A stretch of 32,036 nt of DNA from Proteocatella sphenisci DSM 23131 (GTDB taxonomy: Bacteria; Bacillota; Clostridia; Peptostreptococcales; Filifactoraceae), in assembly GCF_000423525.1 (NCBI RefSeq), contig NZ_AUID01000026.1, positions 1 to 32,036 of the forward strand. Reading direction: 5' to 3'. Both the position numbers and the translations under genes were made by a program. This document shows, piece by piece, positions 28,006-32,036 of the stretch (positions are counted from its first letter, which is position 1; every line of letters begins with the position of its first letter). A model generated the notes under the pieces. The model was given only the letters and a program-made list of their open reading frames with translations. It had not been told where the DNA came from and ran no database searches.

Positions 28006-29244
28006 TCATCTTGACATAGAAGGAAGAACCATGATATCAGTTCGTTCTCTGGCGATATTTATATCTCCCATAAGCGAAGCAAAAGTTACCGATTTTTTGC
28101 CATAGCGTTTCCTCAGTTCATACATCACCTTTTCAGCTCTGTCAAATTTTTCATGCCTTTCATAATTCCCAAACAGATCCTGCTGCAAGGGTGCATTTTG
28201 ATCTGTAAGATTTATGGCAGATATGCTAAGCGCTCTCACAGGAATATCCCAAGTGTACCTTTTCTTGAAAAGGTCTATAGCTGCGTCTGTTATCTCTGAT
28301 GAACACTGCGTTGGCAAATCCAGTATGCACTGATATTGTCTGTCGGCAAATGATGAATCTCTTACAGTTATTTTTACTCCCGAGGCCTTAAGTTCATTGT
28401 CACGAAGCTTTTTGGAGACATCTTGACATAATTCCAGAAAAACCAGTTTTACTTCCTGATTATTTACAAGGTCTCTTATGCAAGTTATCCCGTGCCCTAT
28501 ACTTTTCACGGGCGGTCTGTATCCTGCTACCATAACATTTGATTCATCACGGCCATTAGCATGATTCCATATGTCTATTCCATTTTTTCCAAGAATCTGA
28601 ATTATAAAGCGAGGGTTCGCTTCTGCCAGATCTCCTATCGTAATTATGCCATACCTGCTTAATTTTGAATAGGTTGAGCCTCCCACTCCAAGAAGCTCCG
28701 AGGCTTTAAGTTTCCAAAGCTTTTTCTTGAAATCATCCATTTTTATCACACTTACTGCATCTGGCTTTTTCAGATCGCTCCCGAGTTTAGCAAATACCTT
28801 ATTAAAACTCACCCCTATCGATACCGTAATCCCGAGTTCTGTCTTTATTTTTTCTCTTATTTCATTTGCTATTTTTTCTCCGCCACCAAACAGACTTGTG
28901 CTTTCGCTACAGTCCAGCCAGCATTCATCCAGCCCAAAAGGTTCAACTCTGTCTGTATACCGATAATATATGTTTCGAGCCAGTCTGGAGTATTTCATGT
29001 ATTCTTCGTAATGAGGCTCTACCGTTATAAGCTGTGGGCACTTTATCATGGCCTGCCACACCGCTTCTCCAGTTTTAATTCCGTATTTCTTTGCCTCTTC
29101 AGACTTTGCAAGTACTATTCCGCGACGCTCTTCTACTGAGCCACACACCGCAAGCGGCTTTCCTCTCCACTGCGGATTTGTTATCAGTTCTATAGATGCA
29201 TAGCAGTTATTCATATCACAGTGCAATATGGTTCTTTCCATCAT
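28006..29244 (-). CDS. Y-family translesion DNA polymerase (DinB/UmuC type)
   Basis: The 412 residues contain Y-family catalytic carboxylates Asp10 (HCDMNNCY) and Asp106-Glu107 (GLDECWLD), the palm/finger/thumb region, and a C-terminal little-finger domain with a likely beta-clamp motif QQDLF at 354-358. Such enzymes copy damaged DNA with low fidelity. Tyr15 is at the steric-gate position. The form is nearer to the mobile-element UmuC/UvrX-like group of Firmicutes than to classical chromosomal DinB (inference). AGGAGG lies 8 bases before the first ATG. It is divergent from an XRE repressor gene whose predicted operators cover its promoter. Confidence 0.94.
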   Translation of the reverse strand: MMERTILHCDMNNCYASIELITNPQWRGKPLAVCGSVEERRGIVLAKSEEAKKYGIKTGEAVWQAMIKCPQLITVEPHYEEYMKYSRLARNIYYRYTDRVEPFGLDECWLDCSESTSLFGGGEKIANEIREKIKTELGITVSIGVSFNKVFAKLGSDLKKPDAVSVIKMDDFKKKLWKLKASELLGVGGSTYSKLSRYGIITIGDLAEANPRFIIQILGKNGIDIWNHANGRDESNVMVAGYRPPVKSIGHGITCIRDLVNNQEVKLVFLELCQDVSKKLRDNELKASGVKITVRDSSFADRQYQCILDLPTQCSSEITDAAIDLFKKRYTWDIPVRALSISAINLTDQNAPLQQDLFGNYERHEKFDRAEKVMYELRKRYGKKSVTFASLMGDINIARERTDIMVLPSMSR

Positions 29245-29257
29245 TTACGTTTCCTCC

Positions 29258-29286
29258 TTGACAAAAAGTGCAACATATAATATTCT
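29258..29286 (+). promoter_or_regulatory. Possible promoter of the repressor-protease operon
   Basis: TTGACA (29258-29263) and TATTCT (29281-29286) are 17 bases apart on the plus strand and contain a GTGCA repeat in the spacer. The leader would be about 100 bases. TTGCAC (29300-29305) with TATTTA (29322-29327) is a weaker alternative. Confidence 0.45.
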
Positions 29287-29378
29287 AAGTGTAAATAAAT
29301 TGCACTTTAGATCATTATAGGTATTTAAACTGCACCTGTCAAGATATTCAGTATATATAAGTGCAGTTGTTTTGCACC
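29266..29378. promoter_or_regulatory. Operator array: five RGTGCAR repeats
   Basis: GTGCA cores occur at 29268-29272 (+), 29301-29305 (-), 29331-29335 (-), 29361-29365 (+) and 29373-29377 (-). Their centres are 33, 30, 30 and 12 bases apart. Flanks agree with RGTGCAR. One lies in the polymerase -35/-10 spacer, one over its predicted start, one in its leader, and two just before the repressor ribosome binding site. They are the best candidates for binding by the adjacent XRE protein. Confidence 0.7.
29314..29342 (-). promoter_or_regulatory. Promoter of the Y-family polymerase gene
   Basis: On the minus strand a perfect TTGACA (29337-29342) and perfect TATAAT (29314-29319) are 17 bases apart. 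Such a strong promoter needs tight repression; an operator-like GGTGCAG sits inside the spacer. No LexA box (GAAC...GTTC) is present in 29245-29393. Confidence 0.85.
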
Positions 29379-29393
29379 AAAAAGGAGAGTACA

Positions 29394-29822
29394 ATGAAAT
29401 TCAGTGATAAACTGAGGGAACTTAGAAAAAAAACTAATTATACTCAGGCAGAAATGGCTGCAAACGCGGGTGTATCACTTCGAACGTATAAAAATTACGA
29501 ACTTGGAGAGAGCTATCCCAGAAAACGAGAAGTCTATTTTATCCTCGCTGATATATTAAACGTAGATGTCAACTATCTCCTGACCGAAAACGAAGAATTT
29601 GTTACCTCAGCAGGAGAGAATTACGGATATAACGGGCAAAAACAAGCCGAGAACATCATAACCGAGGTAGCTGGACTATTTGCAGGAGGAAAACTCTCTG
29701 AAAATGATAAAGATGCTGTAATGCAAGCGCTCCAGCAGATATACTGGGATTCAAAGAACGAGAATCGAAAATACGGCAAAAAGTTGGATACAGGGGGTGA
29801 GGGTGATGGCTCGCCTGAATAA
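29394..29822 (+). CDS. XRE-family transcriptional repressor (ImmR/Cro-CI type)
   Basis: From ATG at 29394-29396 (AAAGGAG 6 bases upstream) the product is 142 residues. Residues about 4-62 form a Cro/CI helix-turn-helix (LRELRKKTNYTQAEMAANAG, then SLRTYKNYELGES). The C-terminal part (GLFAGGKLSENDKDAVMQAL) resembles the tail of repressors paired with ImmA proteases. It probably represses itself and the divergent polymerase. Its last codons overlap the protease gene by 17 bases, the arrangement known from immR-immA pairs. The frame is open further upstream to 29361, but that start lacks a ribosome binding site. Confidence 0.92.
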   Translation: MKFSDKLRELRKKTNYTQAEMAANAGVSLRTYKNYELGESYPRKREVYFILADILNVDVNYLLTENEEFVTSAGENYGYNGQKQAENIITEVAGLFAGGKLSENDKDAVMQALQQIYWDSKNENRKYGKKLDTGGEGDGSPE

Positions 29823-30342
29823 AATAAAAAATACCGCGGAATCTCTCGTTAAAAAACATGCTACCCGTGAACCTGCAAAACTGGCAGAGCGACTTGGAAT
29901 TCATCTATACTACCTTAACGACCTGAAGGATATGCTTGGAATGTATACAGTTATAAACAAAAGAAGATCTATACTTGTAAACGCCTCTCTAAACAAGCGT
30001 CTAATAGAGCTTGTCATTGCACACGAAATAGGCCATGATAGACTTCACCAAAAAATATGCAAAGAATCTTCTTTTAGAGAATTCCAGGTCCTGGATGTGA
30101 CTTCCAGACCAGAATATGAAGCCAATGTATTTGCAGCGCATATTCTTATCGATGACCATAAACTAATCGGTCTTTTAAAAGAAGGTTATGATGTTCTTCA
30201 GATATCTTTGATAATGGATGTAAACGTAAATCTACTTCTTATAAAGCTCAATGAACTTAAAAGAGATGGCGCCAATTACAATATAAGTCATATCCCACCG
30301 GGGGATTTTTTAAAAAAAGTAAGCATTCATATGGAAAAATAA
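29806..30342 (+). CDS. ImmA/IrrE-type metalloprotease (COG2856)
   Basis: The 178 residues carry a zincin motif HEIGH at 73-77 (IAHEIGHDRLHQ) and a third-ligand region EYEANVFAAHIL with Glu103 or Glu105. Relatives (ImmA of ICEBs1, IrrE of Deinococcus) cleave a partner XRE repressor when DNA is damaged. ATG at 29806 behind GGGGGTGAGG is preferred over a GTG at 29797. It is translationally coupled to the repressor gene, so the repressor is its likely substrate. Confidence 0.92.
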   Translation: MARLNKIKNTAESLVKKHATREPAKLAERLGIHLYYLNDLKDMLGMYTVINKRRSILVNASLNKRLIELVIAHEIGHDRLHQKICKESSFREFQVLDVTSRPEYEANVFAAHILIDDHKLIGLLKEGYDVLQISLIMDVNVNLLLIKLNELKRDGANYNISHIPPGDFLKKVSIHMEK

Positions 30343-30413
30343 TGGGATATATGCTAATCTATACTATGGAAAGTCAGCGCTTAATAAACAAATACGAAAC
30401 GAGGAAACAAAAA

Positions 30414-31640
30414 ATGAAGGCTTATGAGAGATTTTTAAATTATATTAGAGTGCATACATCAAGTAACAGCCAAAGTGAAACTGTCCCTACAAGCATAATA
30501 CAGTTTGATCTCGCAAAAATTCTTGTAGAAGAACTCCACTCTATGGGAGTCCAAAATGCAAGAGTAGATGATAAGTGCTATGTCTATGCATCGATTGACG
30601 CAAGCCCTGGATATGAAGAAAAACCAAGTCTCGGCTTTATTGCCCATATAGACACCTCTCCTGATTTTTGCGGCGAAAATGTAGAGTATGAAATAATAGA
30701 TAATTATGATGGAAGCGAGCTGGTTCTTGGCCAAAGTTCAAGGACTCTTTCTCCAAAAGAGTTTTCACATCTTTCAAATCTAAAGGGAAGAACACTTATC
30801 ACAACTCATGGAAACACCCTGCTTGGCGCTGACAATAAGGCTGGCATAGCTGAAATATTGACTTTAACAGAAAATATAATAACAAAAAATATCCCTCACG
30901 GCAAAATATGTATAGGTTTTACACCCGACGAAGAAGTAGGTTCAGGTGCCGACCACCTTGACCTCCAAGCTTTTGGAGCCGATTTTGCATATACGGTAGA
31001 CGGGGGGCCCGAAGGGGAGATATCCTACGAAAACTTTAATGCCAGCAGTGCCTTGTTTGAAATAAAAGGTTTCAATGTTCATCCTGGCGAAGCTAAGGAT
31101 ACCATGATTAATGCATCTCTTGTGGCTGCAGAAATAAACTCCATGCTTCCTTCTGGTGAGACTCCAAGAGATACCCAGGACTACGAAGGTTTTTTCCACA
31201 TGACCTCTATAAATGGAAATGTCGAACATGCAACTATGGAATATATAATAAGAGACCATGATATAGCAGCTCTGGAAGCAAGAAAATCCACACTTATGCT
31301 GATAGTCAAACTGATGAACGAAAAATATGGAGAAGGTAGTGTTATTCTTACAATAAAAGACCAGTATAGGAATATGGCAGAAAAAATAAAACCTTGTTTC
31401 CATCTCATAGATAATGCAGCCCAGGCCAGCAGAAAAGCCGGCGTGGAACCAGTAATAATTCCTGTAAGAGGAGGCACTGATGGTGCAAACCTGAGCTTCA
31501 AAGGCCTTCCCTGTCCTAACCTTGGTACCGGCGGCTATGCCTTTCACGGTCCTTATGAACACATTACAGTAGAAGCTATGGATAAAACAGTTGAAATACT
31601 TGAAAATATAGTAGAAATTTATGCCCATATCAATTTTTGA
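30414..31640 (+). CDS. pepT: Peptidase T (tripeptide aminopeptidase)
   Basis: PepT is a dizinc M20 enzyme that removes the N-terminal residue of tripeptides in the cytoplasm. From ATG at 30414 (CGAGG 9 bases upstream) it has 408 residues, as in E. coli. Metal and catalytic residues are visible: His78 and Asp80 (AHIDTSPD), Asp140 (LLGADNKAG), Glu173-Glu174 (TPDEEVG), Asp196 (TVDGG) and His378 (FHGPYE). An in-frame upstream ATG at 30342 would add 24 unrelated residues and is rejected. The TGA stop (31638-31640) overlaps the apparent right end of a tnpB element. Confidence 0.97.
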   Translation: MKAYERFLNYIRVHTSSNSQSETVPTSIIQFDLAKILVEELHSMGVQNARVDDKCYVYASIDASPGYEEKPSLGFIAHIDTSPDFCGENVEYEIIDNYDGSELVLGQSSRTLSPKEFSHLSNLKGRTLITTHGNTLLGADNKAGIAEILTLTENIITKNIPHGKICIGFTPDEEVGSGADHLDLQAFGADFAYTVDGGPEGEISYENFNASSALFEIKGFNVHPGEAKDTMINASLVAAEINSMLPSGETPRDTQDYEGFFHMTSINGNVEHATMEYIIRDHDIAALEARKSTLMLIVKLMNEKYGEGSVILTIKDQYRNMAEKIKPCFHLIDNAAQASRKAGVEPVIIPVRGGTDGANLSFKGLPCPNLGTGGYAFHGPYEHITVEAMDKTVEILENIVEIYAHINF

Positions 31641-31758
31641 ACGCTCCCTCAACCTATAGAGGTAGGGGATTCTTGGGTAGGGCAAACCAATATTCGCTAA
31701 TGTACCAAGTTATCTCCACAGTTCCTGCGGTTGTTTTGTATGACAACTAAGCAGATTA
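31637..31758 (-). ncRNA. Right end and probable omega/reRNA scaffold of the tnpB element
   Basis: The 118 bases between tnpB and the pepT stop hold no gene. A 9-bp imperfect stem (31647-31655 with 31660-31668, loop ATAG) fits the subterminal hairpin bound by Y1 transposases. A smaller stem (31730-31734 with 31743-31747) and the repeat GGTAGGG (31661-31667, 31676-31682) are also present. In related elements the guide RNA covers the tnpB 3' end and this region and takes its guide from the flanking DNA, which here is the pepT 3' end. Confidence 0.5.
31647..31668. repeat. Subterminal imperfect hairpin of the tnpB element
   Basis: CCTCAACCT (31647-31655) pairs with AGGTAGGGG (31660-31668) around ATAG, with one A/A mismatch and one T/G pair. 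It lies 6 bases inside the predicted element end. Confidence 0.65.
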
Positions 31759-32036
31759 CTAAGTTAGCAACTGCTGCAGTCCTTTATTCAAAATATTAAC
31801 AGCTGCATTTTTATCACGTTGATGGTTCTCTCTGCAGATTGGACAAGTCCATTCTCTGATTTTCAGGTCTTTGACAAGCGAGTTTTTATAGCCACAACCT
31901 GAACATATCTGTGAACTTGCAAAATTTCGTGGTACAGAAACTACTGTCCTGCCATACCATTTTGCTTTATATTCAATCATTGATTTGAATCTACTCCAAC
32001 TGGCATCAGCTATACTTTTGGAAAGTTTTGTATTTT
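31759..32036 (-). CDS. tnpB: RNA-guided endonuclease TnpB, C-terminal part (truncated by window edge)
   Basis: The open frame enters from the right edge (reading [16 protein letters not shown]) and ends with TAG at 31759-31761; about 91 residues are visible. They hold the RuvC/zinc-ribbon end: [20 protein letters not shown] and CPIC cysteine pairs, and [13 protein letters not shown] with the third RuvC aspartate. TnpB is the Cas12 ancestor that cuts DNA next to a target-adjacent motif with a guide RNA from the element end. An internal ATG at 31980 is not the true start, because the homology continues upstream. Confidence 0.9.
   Translation of the reverse strand, partial: NTKLSKSIADASWSRFKSMIEYKAKWYGRTVVSVPRNFASSQICSGCGYKNSLVKDLKIREWTCPICRENHQRDKNAAVNILNKGLQQLLT

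Larger units (their letters stand above)
31637..32036 (-). mobile_element. IS200/IS605-type element, right-end part (runs off window)
   Basis: The element comprises the 3' part of tnpB, a non-coding stretch with a subterminal hairpin, and a likely end at TCAA on the minus strand (31637-31640), the right cleavage tetranucleotide known from IS608. The left end, and any tnpA, lie beyond the right edge. The boundary is inference from motif and from the pepT end. Confidence 0.65.

Noticed and set aside
28000-28016. Short palindrome ATGAT-ATTA-ATCAT at the end of the polymerase gene as terminator
   Set aside because: Only 5 bp, and followed by A rather than U on the transcribed strand.
29361-29393. 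Upstream start of the XRE repressor at GTG 29361
   Set aside because: That codon lies inside an operator-like repeat without a ribosome binding site; ATG at 29394 has AAAGGAG.
29245-29393. LexA box in the polymerase promoter region
   Set aside because: No GAAC or GTTC half-site occurs in this stretch.
30342-30413. N-terminal extension of pepT by 24 residues
   Set aside because: The downstream ATG at 30414 has a ribosome binding site, gives exactly the E. coli PepT length, and aligns metal-site numbering; the extension has no family similarity.
30942-31685. 247-codon open frame antisense to pepT
   Set aside because: Composition is rich in Tyr, Phe, Cys and His, as expected from the complement of a coding sequence; no family is recognised and pepT is clearly real.

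Overview
The window is low-GC DNA that carries the core transcription and translation gene cluster of a Gram-positive anaerobe, most likely a member of Clostridia. The reasons are the zinc-type S14, S4, L36 and adenylate kinase, a small KOW-domain protein between infA and map, strong AGGAGG ribosome binding sites, AT-rich spacers, and an uninterrupted S10-spc-alpha gene order. The species cannot be fixed from the sequence alone.

Layout: (1) 1-360 is the end of an IS1182-like insertion sequence, with the transposase running off the left edge. (2) 383-16148 is the S10-spc-alpha supercluster, all on the minus strand, from a consensus promoter at 16120-16148 through rpsJ, rplCDWB, rpsS, rplV, rpsC, rplP, rpmC, rpsQ, rplNXE, rpsNH, rplFR, rpsE, rpmD, rplO, secY, adk, map, a KOW protein gene, infA, rpmJ, rpsMKD, rpoA and rplQ, ending at a strong terminator. 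rpmJ (37 codons) and rpmD (TTG start) are short and easily missed. (3) 16168-24988 holds a DEAD-box RNA helicase gene, rpoC and rpoB. The helicase sits where most bacteria carry rpsL-rpsG-fusA-tuf, and rpoB has its own promoter instead of following rplKAJL. (4) 25008-27271 is a two-gene AmmeMemoRadiSam operon (radical SAM enzyme plus a MEMO-like/AMMECR1 fusion), followed on the minus strand by a GNAT acetyltransferase gene (27375-27908).

(5) 28006-30342 is the most interesting accessory part. A Y-family DNA polymerase gene is divergent from an XRE-type repressor gene, which overlaps an ImmA/IrrE-type metalloprotease gene. The 149-bp divergent region has five GTGCA-core repeats, mostly spaced about three helical turns apart, lying over the promoters. 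This looks like a LexA-independent, protease-triggered DNA-damage switch, similar in logic to ImmR-ImmA or DdrO-IrrE, controlling a translesion polymerase. (6) pepT follows on the plus strand. Its stop codon coincides with the apparent right end of an IS200/IS605-type element whose tnpB gene runs in from the right edge on the opposite strand.

How the genes work together: the large minus-strand block builds the ribosome, the RNA polymerase core and the Sec channel. Its leaders and gene junctions contain several unassigned RNA hairpins that may be regulatory. The right-hand third is accessory, and mobile elements bound the window on both sides.
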